A stretch of DNA of 5,993 bases from Bacteroidetes bacterium UBA955 (lineage in GTDB: Bacteria > Bacteroidota > Bacteroidia > NS11-12g > UBA955), in contig DBCP01000111.1 in the NCBI GenBank assembly GCA_002293105.1, forward strand, positions 1 through 5,993, in the 5' to 3' direction. The translations under genes were made by a program, and so were the position numbers. Shown piece after piece: positions 5,421-5,993 of this stretch. Under the pieces are notes generated by a model that saw only the letters and a program-made list of their open reading frames with translations, searched no databases and was not told where the DNA came from. How positions within the stretch are numbered: the stretch's first letter is position 1; the number at the start of each line of letters is the position of its first letter.

Positions 5421-5993
5421 ATGAAAATTTCCATTGATTGGTTAAAATCGCTGTTGCCCACAGAGGCATCGGCTCAAGAAATATCAGATTTACTGTCGGT
5501 TAGCGGCTTAGAAGTTGAACATTTGGAGTCTTGGTATAGCGCTGGCTCAGGCCTAAATGGCTTTGTTATTGGAGAAGTTGTGACGTGTGAAACGCATCCC
5601 AATGCCGATCGTTTGCGTGTGACAACGGTGAAGGTGGGTGCTGAATCGCTGTTGCCGATTGTTTGTGGTGCGCCGAATGTGGCGGTTGGACAGAAGGTGG
5701 TGGTTGCTTTGGTGGGCACTGAGATTGAGATGGTGGGCAAGGAACCCTTTGTGATTGGGAAGGCAAAGATTCGTGGTGAGGTATCTGAGGGGATGATTTG
5801 TGCGGAGGACGAGTGTGGAATGGGTAATAGCCACGATGGCATAATGGTGTTGTCGGCAGATGCCAAAGTAGGCATGTTGGCGGCGGAATATTTTGGGGTG
5901 GTCAAAGACGAGGTGATAGAAATTGGCTTGACAGCAAATCGCGGGGATGCGGCATCACATGTAGGTGTTGCGAATGATTTGGCGGCTTTGTTG
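5421..5993 (+). CDS. pheT: Phenylalanyl-tRNA synthetase beta subunit (5' part)
   Basis: The first 191 residues of a protein usually near 800 residues long are present; the frame is still open at the right edge. PheT pairs with PheS to charge tRNA-Phe in the cytoplasm. It opens MKISIDWLKSLLP, the family start, with ISDLLSVSGLEVE following. An OB-fold tRNA-binding domain covers about residues 41-150 with HPNADRLRVTTV (59-70), IVCGAPNV (80-87) and KIRGEVSEGMICAEDE (116-131). The B3 region begins at LTANRGDAASHVGVANDLAAL (170-190). There the family usually reads TPNR and ARDL, so TANR and ANDL are mild departures. The gene has its own promoter-like box 22 nt or less from the preceding gene. pheS is not in the window. 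Confidence 0.96.
   Translation, partial: MKISIDWLKSLLPTEASAQEISDLLSVSGLEVEHLESWYSAGSGLNGFVIGEVVTCETHPNADRLRVTTVKVGAESLLPIVCGAPNVAVGQKVVVALVGTEIEMVGKEPFVIGKAKIRGEVSEGMICAEDECGMGNSHDGIMVLSADAKVGMLAAEYFGVVKDEVIEIGLTANRGDAASHVGVANDLAALL

Noticed and set aside
5474..5905. 143-codon frame on the - strand within pheT
   Set aside because: It is Thr/Ser/Pro-rich and lies opposite the conserved PheT tRNA-binding domain; it is a shadow frame.

Overview
The window looks like chromosomal DNA of a member of the Bacteroidota. Three things point that way. The RNase Y carries the Bacteroidota-type HD region (LLHDIGK, then PHALLGMK, then AHHDEIEMT). A coiled-coil gene, zapA and rny lie in a row, as is common in that phylum. 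Shine-Dalgarno sites are nearly absent, while short gaps hold TAnnTTTG-like promoter boxes. All supported genes are on the + strand and are densely packed. I see no mobile element, CRISPR array, tRNA or rRNA gene.

Layout. (1) Positions 2-259 hold the 3' end of a membrane protein gene, most likely lnt (apolipoprotein N-acyltransferase). (2) A 98-nt gap carries a promoter box just ahead of the next ATG. (3) A 97-residue coiled-coil protein gene is followed by zapA, which starts at GTG. (4) A 66-nt gap with a possible promoter and an A-rich leader leads into rny (RNase Y). (5) rny, coaX, an outer-membrane protein gene, lptC and a small membrane protein gene follow almost without gaps (13-nt spacer, then overlaps of 14, 1 and 53 nt), so they are probably one transcript. 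(6) A 22-nt gap with another promoter box precedes pheT, which runs off the right edge.

By theme, the window joins cell division (coiled-coil protein, ZapA), RNA decay (RNase Y), coenzyme A synthesis (CoaX), envelope building (Lnt, outer-membrane protein, LptC) and translation (PheT). Most of it is ordinary housekeeping DNA. No wholly new system is evident. The oddest feature is a perfect 14-bp inverted repeat with a 3-nt loop inside the start of coaX, placed where it could end or process the rny transcript. Next in interest are a promoter box that appears to produce a leaderless mRNA, a 53-nt overlap in which the lptC tail and a hydrophobic small protein share DNA, and two conserved-looking genes of unknown function.
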